Shown: positions 45,367 through 54,724, numbered from the stretch's first letter. The stretch: 64,000 nucleotides of DNA from Nostoc sp. FACHB-110 (GCF_014697425.1 NZ_JACJRU010000012.1:120498-184497), one strand, 5' to 3'. Numbers and translations are program-made. The notes: generated from the letters alone by a model not told the origin.

Positions 45367-46419
45367 TTATGCCATTTGAAAATTCTCAGCTTCTTCGACC
45401 AATTCATAACCATTTGCTAATTTTTCAATTGCTTTGTCAATTAAATCTAAACCTTGTTCAACTGTTTCAATCACGCTTAATTGACCACGTAATTCAGCCG
45501 CACCCACGAAACCTTTAGCATACCAAGTCATGTGCTTACGGGCTTGACGTACGCCGCGATCGCCTTTATATTCCCACAAGGCTTGTAAATGATCTCTGGC
45601 ACATTCCAATCTTTGGATTGGGGTTGGTGGTGCTAAAAGTTCCCCGGTTTTTAAGAAATGGTCAACTTCGCCTACCAAAAACGGATAACCCAAAGTTCCA
45701 CGGGAACACATTATGCCGTCAGCCCCAGTTTGTTCTAAACATTTCACCGCCGCTTCTACAGAAAATATATCACCGTTGCCAATTACAGGAATTGCCAGCA
45801 CTTCTTTCACACGGGCTATCCATTCCCAACGGGCGTTGCCATTGTAACCTTGCGCGCGGGTGCGACCATGCACAGTGATCATTTTTGCGCCCGCATCTTC
45901 CATCCGCTTGGCAAAGTCGAGAATGGTAATTTCTTTGTCATTCCAACCAATACGGGTTTTCACTGTAACTGGAACATCAACAGCTTTCACTACTTCCCGC
46001 ACAATTGCTTCGGCGACTTCTGGCTGGCGCAACAGCGAAGAACCACCACCATTTTTAGTAATTTTATTTACCGGACACCCCATATTAATATCAACAGTGT
46101 CTGCACCTTCAGCTACGGCTTTGACAGCAGCTTCTGCCAAAAAATCAGGACGACAGTCAAATAACTGAATACTAATCGGGCGTTCGTTGGGGTCTACCTC
46201 CATGATTTTGGGTAACTGCTTGACGTAATGCAGCCCTGTGGCGTTAACCATTTCGGTATACATCATAGAATCTGGTGCATAGCGCCGTACCAAACGACGA
46301 AACACCAAATCTGTCACCCCAGATAAAGGTGATTGCAGCACTCGGCTGTTGACTTCAAACGAGCCGATTTTTAAAGGTTGGGCGAGTCTAGCTTGCAGAC
46401 TGGGTGACAGAGTAAGCAT
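45367..46419 (-). CDS. dusB: tRNA-dihydrouridine synthase (DusB/NifR3 type)
   Basis: 350 aa. Reduces uridine to dihydrouridine in tRNA D-loops using FMN and NADPH. The TIM barrel shows VLQSPLSGVTDLVFRRLVRR, MYTEMVNATGLHYV, ISIQLFDCRPDFLAEAA, the active-site DINMGCPVNKITKNGGGSSL with its catalytic Cys, VPVTVKTRIGWN, ITVHGRTRAQGYNGNARWEW, IPVIGNGDIFSVEAA and GIMCSRGTLGYPFLVGEV; a helical C-terminal tRNA-binding domain follows (HMTWYAKGFVGAAELRGQL). DusB type is favoured by the overall pattern, but DusA/C paralogues are similar. Single gene. Confidence 0.92.
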   Translation of the reverse strand: MLTLSPSLQARLAQPLKIGSFEVNSRVLQSPLSGVTDLVFRRLVRRYAPDSMMYTEMVNATGLHYVKQLPKIMEVDPNERPISIQLFDCRPDFLAEAAVKAVAEGADTVDINMGCPVNKITKNGGGSSLLRQPEVAEAIVREVVKAVDVPVTVKTRIGWNDKEITILDFAKRMEDAGAKMITVHGRTRAQGYNGNARWEWIARVKEVLAIPVIGNGDIFSVEAAVKCLEQTGADGIMCSRGTLGYPFLVGEVDHFLKTGELLAPPTPIQRLECARDHLQALWEYKGDRGVRQARKHMTWYAKGFVGAAELRGQLSVIETVEQGLDLIDKAIEKLANGYELVEEAENFQMA

Positions 46420-46673
46420 ATATAAAAGCTGGGGGTTAGAGGCTCGATGTTACCTCTTGAATATATATTTCAGAAATATAATGATATCGCTTTATTTACT
46501 AAGCTTGTTGGCAATGGAGGCGATCGCTCAATACAATTTTCGGACAATAAGCCTGGCCCTGGTATAGGAATTATCCCCAATTGCTACATCAAACGGGAGC
46601 AAGTTACTTTGACCCCATTGTTCTACGAGTTGATGTAATTGCACGAGTTGAAGTCACTCTACTTAATTAAGAT

Positions 46674-46716
46674 TTCACACTTCATACTTCACACTTCATA
46701 CTTCACACTTCATACT
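46674..46716. repeat. Heptamer array (ACTTCAC/ACTTCAT) next to a start codon
   Basis: Six alternating copies ending 5 bases before ATG 46722, so the array occupies the place of the ribosome-binding site of the following gene. Confidence 0.85.
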
Positions 46717-46721
46717 TTTCT

Positions 46722-47801
46722 ATGAAACGCCCCATCTTATACTTAGCTATTACTAATCACGGTTTTGGTCATGCTACTCGCACCGCATCGGTAGCAGCAA
46801 CTATCCAAAAGTTGTGTCCAGATGTGCTGTTAATTATGGTGACAACTGCACCGCGCTGGTTATTAGAGTCATACATAGAAGGTGATTTTATCCATCGTCC
46901 CCGCGCTTTTGATTTGGGTGTGATACAAGCTGATAGTTTGACAATGGATAAAGACGCGACTTTAGCAAAATTATTAGAGATTAAACAGCAGCAAAATTCT
47001 TTAATTGCTTCAGAAGTGAACTTTATCCGCCAAAATCGTGTGGATTTAATCTTAGCTGATATTCCTTTTCTTGCGCCTTTATTTGCCAAAGCCGCACAAA
47101 TTCCCTGTTGGATGATGAGTAATTTTGGTTGGGATTTTATCTATAGAGATTGGGGAGGTGAATTTATGGCGATCGCAGATTGGATTAGTGAGTGTTATTC
47201 TAAGTGCGATCGCTTGTTTCGTTTACCATTTCATGAATCAATGCAGGCTTTTGCCAATATCACAGATGTTGGTTTAACAGGAGGTTATCCGCGTTATTCT
47301 CTTGATGAATTACGCACTAATTGGGGCATAACTGCACTACAAGAAAAAACTATTTTGCTGACTTTTGGCGGCTTAGGTTTACAACAAATCCCTTACACCA
47401 ACTTACAAAATTTTCCCGATTGGCAATTTATTACTTTTGATAAATCTGCACCAGATTTACCTAATTTAGTCAAAATTAATGATAGTAAATATCGTCCTGT
47501 AGATTTTATGCCTCTTTGTGACAGGATAATTTCTAAACCAGGTTACGGCACTTTTTCCGAGGCGACGCGTTTAGAAACACCAATGGTGACAATTCCGCGC
47601 GATGATTTTGCCGAAGCTAGTTATCTGTTAGAGGGAATCACTAATTACAACCATCATCAAATTGTTACCCCCGCAGAATTTTTTACAGGTAATTGGAATT
47701 TTCTCAATGAACTACCCCAGCCGCCACAGCAAACCCAACCAATTGCTAAGGATGGAAATGAAGCGATCGCCCAAGCTATTATTAGGCAAATAGGCAATTA
47801 G
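46722..47801 (+). CDS. GT28/MurG-like glycosyltransferase family protein
   Basis: 359 aa. The N-terminal LAITNHGFGHATRTASVAAT is the glycine-rich GT-B opening seen in GT28 proteins and in the N-terminal half of L-arabinokinase-like proteins. VDLILADIPFLAPLFAKAAQ, NFGWDFIYRDW, ILLTFGGLGLQQIPY and CDRIISKPGYGTFSEATRLE (the nucleotide-sugar site) follow. I expect a cytosolic or membrane-associated sugar transferase; donor and acceptor are unknown. No Shine-Dalgarno can be seen: a heptamer array abuts the start. It converges on the 644-aa gene with 10 bp between stops. Confidence 0.75.
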   Translation: MKRPILYLAITNHGFGHATRTASVAATIQKLCPDVLLIMVTTAPRWLLESYIEGDFIHRPRAFDLGVIQADSLTMDKDATLAKLLEIKQQQNSLIASEVNFIRQNRVDLILADIPFLAPLFAKAAQIPCWMMSNFGWDFIYRDWGGEFMAIADWISECYSKCDRLFRLPFHESMQAFANITDVGLTGGYPRYSLDELRTNWGITALQEKTILLTFGGLGLQQIPYTNLQNFPDWQFITFDKSAPDLPNLVKINDSKYRPVDFMPLCDRIISKPGYGTFSEATRLETPMVTIPRDDFAEASYLLEGITNYNHHQIVTPAEFFTGNWNFLNELPQPPQQTQPIAKDGNEAIAQAIIRQIGN

Positions 47802-47811
47802 TCAATCATAA

Positions 47812-49746
47812 TTAACGATAAGGATATACATGGCGCATTTCAAATCGGCATTGTTCCCATAATGGTAATAATGCCTGTTTAGCTGCATTTAATTGTGATT
47901 GAGAATAATGAATCTTGCAATTTTCAATTATCCAAATAAATAGGCGAGTCATTAAATTTGCCTTCCAACTGTTTTCGTATTGACAGTTATTGATTCTGGC
48001 TAATTGGGTATCGAGGTTTTGCAGAGCTTCTTTCAAATTACCAATTTCCCAATTTTTCAAATTCTTGGGGTTGGCTTTTGCTGAATTTTCCCAATCTAAC
48101 TTTTGCAAATTTTTAGTAATATAGTCAATACTTGCAGTAGCAGAATCAGAATTTTTGACTAAATCGGTCAATACTTGATAATATTGTCGCAAGCTGGCAG
48201 CAGGAATGTTTTCTCTATATATACTAAGCCACGCTTCTAGATTACGAAGATAAGGTAATAAATCTGGAATAACATTGATTTCTTTGAGAATAGTATTTTG
48301 GGGTTGATAATTTAAAATATTTTTGGTTAAATCAAATTCTAATACTTGATATTGTTGCGAATAATCATCTATTACTTTGGGAATATATTTTTCGATTAAC
48401 CAAGTTTTAGTATATTTAGCTGTCCAAGTTCCGCGCGGGCCAATATCTTCGTGCCAATAATTTAACTGACTTCTTTCTAAAGAAGCTATATGAACATCAC
48501 TAACTTCATATAATATATCAACTTGGTTATTAGATAGTGCAGAGGAAAATTTACCAAGTATTGGTAAAATAAACGCATGATCACGAATACCGCGACTAAT
48601 CCGAATTGAAGTATTTTCTTGGTTGAATAAATGCCACTCTGATTTACCTTGGGCATAGTTAAATCTTTTAATAAAATTATGCATAATTTTCCATAGTTTT
48701 AAGTCTACAGAAAATAGATGAAAGCCTCTAGCATTAGGCATTTCTACTAAGTGAAAATCCCAGGTTGCTAAATTGTTTTCAAATTCAATAATTTTTTGTT
48801 TATATTCCTGACAAATCACATCTACACATAAGCATAAATCAGCTGCTTCTAACTCTGATAAAATTACTGTTGTTTGGCCTAAATATGCTTCAAAATTATC
48901 TGCATCTATTTGTTGAAGAAACCGACGACAACCCCATTGCGCCTCAGTATGCAGTCCGGTCATTAAATAACCTAAAATTTGTTGATGGTTGAGGACAATT
49001 TTTAAACCTCTTAAAATAATGCTACTAAATTTAATTAAACAATCTCCTTTACCAAAAGCTTGCGGTAAGTTACATTCAATTAAAACTTTAGGCTTTACCA
49101 CAACTAAGCGATCGCCTTCTTTAATTAAACATGGTTCAAAGTCAGATTTTTCTAAATAAATCCCAAATTCTTGATGTCGTCTTAAATACTTTTCTATGTT
49201 AACCAATTGCCAGGGTAAATCGTTAAATAAATTTTTACGGTTATTTTTAATTTGCTTAAAATTAAGCTCTTGATAGAAAGCTTCTGCTACTTGACTATTT
49301 CTGAGTTGATCAATCATCGTATCAAATATTGATTCTTCTCGATGATAATGAAAATATTTAAATGCCTTAATTTCATATCCATTAGTGACAATAAAAATTA
49401 AAGGCTTCAGATATTTACTATAAAATTTTGCTTGGTTAATAGCTTCTGGAAAATAATGGGTATTGGGAGATAGATAAATCACAATCACCAAGGATGTGTC
49501 TGCATTTTGTCGCACCACATCATCGGTTGCAAAATAAATTTGAGCATTTTTGAGTTGCTTGGCTGGATTATCTAAATCATTACTTGTTAAAGTATATTTA
49601 CTCTGCCGATAGGAATCTGGATATCCCAAGTGTTGAAACATCGGCCAAATAAACTTTTTTTCTACATCTGCTTCTGTTTGTAAAACTCGAATATCAAAAG
49701 CTTGTATCCAACCAATAAATAATTGCCGCGAGTCAGGAATATACAT
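47812..49746 (-). CDS. Large protein of unknown function with restriction-nuclease-like (HSDR_N) N-terminus
   Basis: 644 aa, no signal peptide or membrane helix. Residues about 18-130 resemble the N-terminal domain of type I restriction R subunits: TEADVEKKFIWPMFQHLGYP, then AINQAKFYSKYLKPLIFIVT and NGYEIKAFKYF. The expected catalytic E-x-K strand reads LVIVIYLSP, so the nuclease is probably inactive. The remainder (about 180-644) is rich in Asn, Lys and aromatic residues and matches nothing I know; a helical C-terminal part (about 490-640) has heptad-like spacing (LKEALQNLDTQLARI). No methylase, specificity or helicase genes are nearby. A stand-alone sensor or defence role is possible but unproven. 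Confidence 0.6.
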   Translation of the reverse strand: MYIPDSRQLFIGWIQAFDIRVLQTEADVEKKFIWPMFQHLGYPDSYRQSKYTLTSNDLDNPAKQLKNAQIYFATDDVVRQNADTSLVIVIYLSPNTHYFPEAINQAKFYSKYLKPLIFIVTNGYEIKAFKYFHYHREESIFDTMIDQLRNSQVAEAFYQELNFKQIKNNRKNLFNDLPWQLVNIEKYLRRHQEFGIYLEKSDFEPCLIKEGDRLVVVKPKVLIECNLPQAFGKGDCLIKFSSIILRGLKIVLNHQQILGYLMTGLHTEAQWGCRRFLQQIDADNFEAYLGQTTVILSELEAADLCLCVDVICQEYKQKIIEFENNLATWDFHLVEMPNARGFHLFSVDLKLWKIMHNFIKRFNYAQGKSEWHLFNQENTSIRISRGIRDHAFILPILGKFSSALSNNQVDILYEVSDVHIASLERSQLNYWHEDIGPRGTWTAKYTKTWLIEKYIPKVIDDYSQQYQVLEFDLTKNILNYQPQNTILKEINVIPDLLPYLRNLEAWLSIYRENIPAASLRQYYQVLTDLVKNSDSATASIDYITKNLQKLDWENSAKANPKNLKNWEIGNLKEALQNLDTQLARINNCQYENSWKANLMTRLFIWIIENCKIHYSQSQLNAAKQALLPLWEQCRFEMRHVYPYR

Positions 49747-49977
49747 TATATAAATTTACTGCTTGTATAAATTTGCTTGCGTTGAGAAAGTAAATTAATT
49801 AGCAATTTATCAATTTAGTTTATCCAAGATAGTAATTTGAACTACCTCACTAACTTGCAGCAGTAATTTTCAATTGTGGCAAAAATATCTGAGAAATTCT
49901 ATGATATTTTATACAAAAAAATTAGGGAACATAACTGTCCCCTGACTTACTTGTGATTTTCGCTGTAAACTGCAACT

Positions 49978-50655
49978 TTAAACGACAGCCGCGACTTTTT
50001 CTAACAATCCTTGAAATAGACTTAAACCATCGCTATCACCTAGCATCGTATCTGATGCCCTTTCTGGGTGTGGCATCATTCCTAAGACATTGCCTTGGCG
50101 ATTGCAAATTCCAGCAATATTTCTCAGTGAACCGTTGGGGTTTTCGCCTGCGTAGCGGAATACTACTTGGCCATTGTCTTCTATTGCTGACAAAGTAGCT
50201 CTATCAGCATAAAAGCGTCCCTCTCCGTGGGCAATAGGTAGGGTGATTACTTCACCACTGCTGTAAGTTTGTGTCCAAAGAAGATTGGTATTTTCAACTT
50301 TTAAGGGGACACGATCGCAAATAAAATGCAAATCTCGATTTCTCGTTAATGCCCCAGGTAATAGTTTAGCTTCAGTTAATACCTGAAACCCGTTACAAAT
50401 ACCGAGAACAAACTTACCCTTTTGGGCGTGTTCAATTACCTGCTGCATCACAGGCGAGAACCGGGCTATAGCACCGCAACGCAGATAATCTCCATAACTA
50501 AAGCCACCAGGGATGATAATCACATCCAAATCCGCAATGTCGGTATCTTGATGCCAAACCATCCGTGTTGGTTGACCCAACAAATCTCTGGTGACATAAG
50601 CAACATCACGATCGCAATTAGAACCGGGAAAAACAATAACTCCGAATTTTGTCAT
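49978..50655 (-). CDS. purQ: Phosphoribosylformylglycinamidine synthase glutaminase subunit PurQ
   Basis: 225 aa. Supplies ammonia from glutamine to PurL in the fourth step of purine synthesis. The class I amidotransferase triad is intact: Cys in FVLGICNGFQVLTEA, and His/Glu in MMPHPERASD. The start MTKFGVIVFPGSNCDRDVAY and IIPGGFSYGDYLRCGAIARF are typical. It is downstream of purS on the same strand with a hairpin-bearing gap of 107 bp. PurL is not in the window. Confidence 0.96.
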   Translation of the reverse strand: MTKFGVIVFPGSNCDRDVAYVTRDLLGQPTRMVWHQDTDIADLDVIIIPGGFSYGDYLRCGAIARFSPVMQQVIEHAQKGKFVLGICNGFQVLTEAKLLPGALTRNRDLHFICDRVPLKVENTNLLWTQTYSSGEVITLPIAHGEGRFYADRATLSAIEDNGQVVFRYAGENPNGSLRNIAGICNRQGNVLGMMPHPERASDTMLGDSDGLSLFQGLLEKVAAVV

Positions 50656-50706
50656 TTGTTATGTGTCATTGCTCATTGATCATTTGTCATCTGCCAGTAA
50701 AAAGTC

Positions 50707-50743
50707 AAAAGTAAAAGGGACATCATTTTGCCCTTTTACTTTT
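50707..50743 (-). terminator. 13-bp hairpin between purS and purQ (terminator or attenuator)
   Basis: AAAAGTAAAAGGG (50707-50719) pairs perfectly with CCCTTTTACTTTT (50731-50743), loop 11 nt. On the minus strand it is followed by GACTTTTTACTGG. Being inside an expected operon, it may tune read-through to purQ. Confidence 0.6.
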
Positions 50744-50762
50744 TCCTTTTACCTTTTAACTT

Positions 50763-51041
50763 TTAAAACACTCCCGTCTGTGTTTCGACTTCAATTAAGT
50801 CAAATCGATAGTTTTCAATTACAGGATTGGCTAGCATCTGGTCACAAATGCTATCTAAGTCTCTCCGTGCTTTAGTCTCATCTTGAGAGATGATGGTAAG
50901 TTCTATGTACTTACCAATCCGCACGTTTTCCACTGTTTCGTATCCCATCTGCCTGAGACCAGATTGTACAGCCACACCAGCAGGGTCTAGGACTGAAGGA
51001 CGAAGCGTTACATGAATTTTGGCTAAATACTTCCGTTGCAC
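50763..51041 (-). CDS. purS: Phosphoribosylformylglycinamidine synthase subunit PurS
   Basis: 92 aa, the small subunit that bridges PurL and PurQ. It begins at a GTG (51039-51041) with QRKYLAKIHVTLRPSVLDPA, GVAVQSGLRQMGYETVENVR and IGKYIELTI, all typical of PurS. Length fits. It is the first of the purS-purQ pair and is divergent from the Fur-family gene, with a 145-bp shared upstream region. Confidence 0.94.
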   Translation of the reverse strand: MQRKYLAKIHVTLRPSVLDPAGVAVQSGLRQMGYETVENVRIGKYIELTIISQDETKARRDLDSICDQMLANPVIENYRFDLIEVETQTGVF

Positions 51042-51186
51042 AGGTTTTTTGCTGAATGCTGCGATCGCTATACTATAACTTTCTGTTCCAACTGAGTGAA
51101 AATAAGATTGTGAAACAGTTAAAGTTAATTTATTAGATAGCCAGTATAACAGCTTCCACTACAGTGGCGAATATCGATTATTGCTT

Positions 51187-51573
51187 ATGAGAGCCATACG
51201 CACCCGCAGTCAAGATCGGATTTTGAATCTGCTAAAAACCGTCAAACAAGGCATTTCTGCTCAAGATATTTACGTAGAATTACGTAATCGCAATCAGAAT
51301 ATGGGTTTAGCCACAGTCTACCGATCCTTGGAAGCTTTAAAACTCGAAGGCCTAGTGCAAGTCCGGACATTAGCTAACGGTGAAGCCCTCTATAGTCTAG
51401 CCCAGCAAGACAAACACCATCTCACCTGTCTACAATGTGGCACTTCTATACCTATTAATCAATGTCCAGTTCATGACCTAGAAGACCAACTCCAAACTAG
51501 CCATCAATTTAAAATTTTTTACCACACTTTGGAGTTTTTTGGCTTGTGCGGTCAGTGTCAGACTAATGAATAG
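51187..51573 (+). CDS. Fur-family metalloregulator, probably Zur (FurB)
   Basis: 128 aa from ATG 51187 (MRAIRTRSQDRILNLLKTVK); a TTG two codons earlier is the alternative. Winged helix: ISAQDIYVELRNRNQNMGLA and TVYRSLEALKLEGLVQVRTL. Dimerisation domain: HHLTCLQCG (Cys-x2-Cys structural zinc site, with the preceding His pair) and LCGQC near the end, the second Cys-x2-Cys. The short form, the R-T-L-A-N-G-E-A-L-Y segment and the overall resemblance to Anabaena FurB point to the zinc regulator Zur, but FurA/PerR function cannot be excluded by eye. No Zur-type box was found upstream. Confidence 0.85.
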   Translation: MRAIRTRSQDRILNLLKTVKQGISAQDIYVELRNRNQNMGLATVYRSLEALKLEGLVQVRTLANGEALYSLAQQDKHHLTCLQCGTSIPINQCPVHDLEDQLQTSHQFKIFYHTLEFFGLCGQCQTNE

Positions 51574-51911
51574 TCATTTATCCTTTGTTACTTTCTCAGG
51601 GATATAAGTACTAGTAACTGAATGGCACTAAGATAAGTAAGTCGGAGTAAATAATTATTGTTAGAATAAGGCAGGGGGCAGGGAGCAGGGGGAAAAAGCG
51701 TTTGAGCCTTATTTACTTTTCTTCACATAGTTTGGTTTTATTGCATCGACTTACTTAACGCCAAATCCATTACCTATAATGCTTTTGGGTGTGGGGAATT
51801 CAGAAGATGTGAACTCCCAAGCACAATTAAAATTTAATTGTCTTAAACACTACACCCTACACCCTGCCCTAACGACGTTTCACGTTTACAAGAGTGCCAT
51901 TCTACTAGTAA
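51574..51911. other. Intergenic region with short repeats
   Basis: Contains a GGCAGGGGGCAGGGAGCAGG tract (about 51670-51691) and two TACACCC heptamers (51851-51864), the complement of the GGGTGTA repeats at 19497. No gene is seen. Confidence 0.6.
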
Positions 51912-52910
51912 CTATTGACCATTCACATCTGAGATTTGTCTGGTAAACAAAGGGTTAGAGTCGGTTGGTGTATCAGCCACTATAGAGCGAATACCCTCGA
52001 AGGTAGCCGGGATAGTGCGAGGATCCATAAACATGACTTTGCTGCTATCGCTTTTACCGATAGTTGCTCCCATATCGAGATAGCCCAATGCAAACAACAC
52101 TTCTAAGGCTTTGCTAGCATTGGCGTTAGTGTTGATTTTTTGAGCAATAATTTCTGCCGACTCAGCAATGGCTTGGGCTTTGAGAACTTGCTGTTGGCGT
52201 TCAGCTTGGGCTTTTAACACAATCGCTTTTTGTTCAGCTTCAGCCTGTAAAATCACTGCTTTTTGCCGTGCTTCTGCATCTAAAATTTGGGCTTCTGCTT
52301 TACCTCTAGCACTATTTATGGCTGCTTCCCTTTCACCCTCAGAATTTAAAATAGCTGCTCTTCTGCGTCGTTCTGCTGACATTTGTAATTCCATCGATTC
52401 GCGCACCGCTTGAGATGGAATAATATCGCGCAGTTCTACCCTTGTGACCTTCACACCCCAAGGATCAGTAGCAATATCTAAATCTCTGAGTAAAATTTCA
52501 TTAATTTGCGATCGGGCGGTAAAGGTTTCATCTAACTCTAATTGTCCCATTTCAGAGCGAATTTGAGTTAACACCAAGTTGGTCATTGCTGATTGGAGAT
52601 TTTCTACCTTATACCAGGCTTTTTCCATATCCACAATCCGCCAGTAAACCACTGCATCTACTTCTATACTAACGTTGTCACGAGTGATGCATTTTTGTGG
52701 TGGGATATCTAAAACTTTTTCGCGGATTGTTTGTTGATAAACAATTTTATCCACAAAAGGCACAACTATATTTAGTCCTGGTTCTAGCTTTTTGTGATAG
52801 CTCCCTAATCTTTCTACCAACGCCTCATTACCTTGATTAATTACTTTAACAGTGCTGGCAAAGGCAGAACCACCAAGGGCTAGAGCCATTAATAATAAAA
52901 TTTGTTCCAC
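51912..52910 (-). CDS. SPFH/band-7 membrane protein (stomatin/prohibitin family)
   Basis: 332 aa. A short N-terminal membrane segment ([18 protein letters not shown]) precedes the SPFH domain (about 20-190): [60 protein letters not shown] and [21 protein letters not shown] long Ala/Glu/Gln coiled coil follows (about 185-260; [20 protein letters not shown]). The family forms large oligomeric rings that scaffold membrane microdomains and protease control. The NfeD gene 57 bp upstream on the same strand is its usual partner, so they form one operon. Confidence 0.92.
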   Translation of the reverse strand: MEQILLLMALALGGSAFASTVKVINQGNEALVERLGSYHKKLEPGLNIVVPFVDKIVYQQTIREKVLDIPPQKCITRDNVSIEVDAVVYWRIVDMEKAWYKVENLQSAMTNLVLTQIRSEMGQLELDETFTARSQINEILLRDLDIATDPWGVKVTRVELRDIIPSQAVRESMELQMSAERRRRAAILNSEGEREAAINSARGKAEAQILDAEARQKAVILQAEAEQKAIVLKAQAERQQQVLKAQAIAESAEIIAQKINTNANASKALEVLFALGYLDMGATIGKSDSSKVMFMDPRTIPATFEGIRSIVADTPTDSNPLFTRQISDVNGQ

Positions 52911-52967
52911 TTTAAATCTCCTGGTTATTTCATCTTTGTAGATATCCCTAAAACCACTTCAAACTTG

Positions 52968-53399
52968 CTAAGAATGTAAGAAGTTTTCTGGCATCACAAT
53001 TAAGGTAGTGCCTTCTCTTCTAACTACATAAACTCGTTGATGGGGAGCAATATCAAGTTTGTCATCATCACACCGAGCGCGCCAAGAATTGCCTTCATAT
53101 AGTACTCGCCCTGTTTGACCCGCCAGAATTTCTGTTAAAGTTTCCGCGATAACTGCATCTTGAATTTTTGACTTGCGTCGTCGCGGTTGCAAAAATCGCC
53201 GGGATATTAACACCAATATTGTGGAAAGCAATAGCCAAATTGCTACTTGCAACCATAAACTCAAACCAAATGGGGACAGTAACGCCACAGCAAAGGCACT
53301 GATTCCCATCATGAAGGCTACAAAAGCCGACGGTAAGAACAGTTCCGATAAACACAAAACCGATCCAGCTAAGAGCCAAACTAAGGTATAACTTGCCAT
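52968..53399 (-). CDS. NfeD-family membrane protein
   Basis: 143 aa. Two or three membrane helices (about 5-68: WLLAGSVLCLSELFLPSAFV, GLSLWLQVAIWLLLSTILVL) are followed by a basic linker (RRFLQPRRRKSK) and an OB-fold NfeD C-terminal domain (about 95-143; GQTGRVLYEGNSWRARCDDD, VYVVRREGTTLIVMPEN). This is the short NfeD1b type that pairs with stomatin-like proteins and is thought to help assemble membrane domains. First gene of the pair with the SPFH gene downstream. Confidence 0.9.
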   Translation of the reverse strand: MASYTLVWLLAGSVLCLSELFLPSAFVAFMMGISAFAVALLSPFGLSLWLQVAIWLLLSTILVLISRRFLQPRRRKSKIQDAVIAETLTEILAGQTGRVLYEGNSWRARCDDDKLDIAPHQRVYVVRREGTTLIVMPENFLHS

Positions 53400-53674
53400 A
53401 GCGCCATCCTAGACACTACATTTACCAAAAGCATTTCTGAGATAGATCCACTCAGAAATTGACGTTTTACAGAAAGCAAATCTTGGTCTTGGGAAAATTA
53501 ATGTTAATTAATTTCAGTAACAAGATGTAGCCAGAGGTACACGAAACCAGTCTATTCTAGCCAGCAAGTCTTGACCGCGAAATTTAATCGAAATTTACGA
53601 GTTGATTTTTGGGAAATTTATACTTCACTTTTCATGCACTAAATTTGCGTACTGGAGCGAGCGCTCATCAGTCA

Positions 53675-53774
53675 TACCGTTTCACTTTAAGTTTGATACA
53701 AATGGGTCGCAGGGGGCAGGGAGAAAGAATTAAAAACCAATGTATTTGTATCAGAATTTTCGGGAAATGGTATC
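53675..53774. repeat. MITE-like element with imperfect 30-bp inverted ends
   Basis: ATACCGTTTC (53675-53684) pairs with GAAATGGTAT (53765-53774), and GATACAAAT (53695-53703) with ATTTGTATC (53744-53752). The core holds a GGGGGCAGGGAG tract. The element lies in the 53400-53898 gap, which otherwise shows no gene. Confidence 0.6.
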
Positions 53775-53898
53775 AGTAGCGAGTGGACTAATATCGTTTC
53801 ACTAACTCTCCCCAACCCTGCCCTTAGTAAGGGGGATGATGCGCAATAGAGGGGGTGGGGTGTATTTCATTTGCTGGGGAATTGCTATAAATAGGCTC

Positions 53899-54699
53899 TC
53901 AAAGTGATACTTCTTGAATAGTGTCAATATTTGGTAATAAATCTACTCTACCTTCCTCAGTAGCTTGTATACGTTGACACCGAGTCGCAAATTGGCAATA
54001 ATTACAGGCTTTACTACCTTCAATGACTTGCGGAAATTGTTGACCTTGTTGGTAGAGTGCTAGCCAATTTGTGAGATTATTTAACAGTTGATTAAGTTTT
54101 TTTGCTGTTTGCTGGTGTTGCTTATTAGTATAAGTAAATTTAATATTTTTTGGTCTACCTTCAGATTGGACAAACCAATAAGTCATAGAGATATTTTCTG
54201 GCAAGTATTCACTAGTTTCAACTAAGACATACAGATAAAGTAGTGTTTGCCAATTTTGCGCGAGATTGCGTTTATCTGGTGGTTTAGGATAAGTTTTCCA
54301 ATCTAGAATTTGTGCTTGTTGATTATCGGCAATTAATAAATCGTAAATAACTGTCAGTAAATAATCTTGAACTTGTAGAGTGCGGTAGTGTTCGCTTTCT
54401 CGAAATGTTTGGTTATCGGTTATGGGGGTAACAATTTCTGGGGCTGCATTAGCAAAAGCAGACATCCAACTTTTGAGTTGAGTATCTGCTTGCAAGAAAC
54501 TATTAATAGGTAAACCCATTTCTTGCTGCTGCATTAGCAGGTGAAAACGACTACCTAAAGTTTGCTTATCTTCGTGTTCGGGGTTAGCGGGAGAAGTAAG
54601 TTGTTCTAAATAAGTATGCTGAAACTGACGAGGACAACGTTCTAATAAATTCAGCTGTCCTTGCGAGAGCCTGAGTAAGTAAGTCGGTGTTGATAGCAT
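53899..54699 (-). CDS. Cas4/RecB-like PD-(D/E)XK nuclease with predicted iron-sulphur cluster
   Basis: About 266 aa from ATG 54697-54699 (MLSTPTYLLRLSQGQ). An ATG 13 codons upstream lies inside the terminator palindrome of the preceding gene, so it is unlikely. The N-terminal RLSQGQLNLLERCPRQFQHTY is the typical start of RecB-like nucleases. Catalytic residues: H53 (GSRFHLL), D120 (VIYDLLIADN), D133 and K135 (ILDWKTYP), Tyr near 155-157. Four Cys (C22, C232, C235, C241; ACNYCQFATRC) match the 4Fe-4S staple of Cas4, AddB and related enzymes. No CRISPR or cas genes are nearby. It could act in DNA repair or be a stand-alone exonuclease; conserved, single copy, role unknown. Confidence 0.82.
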   Translation of the reverse strand: MLSTPTYLLRLSQGQLNLLERCPRQFQHTYLEQLTSPANPEHEDKQTLGSRFHLLMQQQEMGLPINSFLQADTQLKSWMSAFANAAPEIVTPITDNQTFRESEHYRTLQVQDYLLTVIYDLLIADNQQAQILDWKTYPKPPDKRNLAQNWQTLLYLYVLVETSEYLPENISMTYWFVQSEGRPKNIKFTYTNKQHQQTAKKLNQLLNNLTNWLALYQQGQQFPQVIEGSKACNYCQFATRCQRIQATEEGRVDLLPNIDTIQEVSL

Positions 54700-54724
54700 T
54701 CTTTTATTGTAGAAGCGATCGCCC

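Noticed and set aside
46447..46638. 63-codon plus-strand frame between dus and the GT28-like gene
   Set aside because: No ribosome site, no recognisable family and it reads through a HIP1 site; kept only as a faint possibility of a relic.
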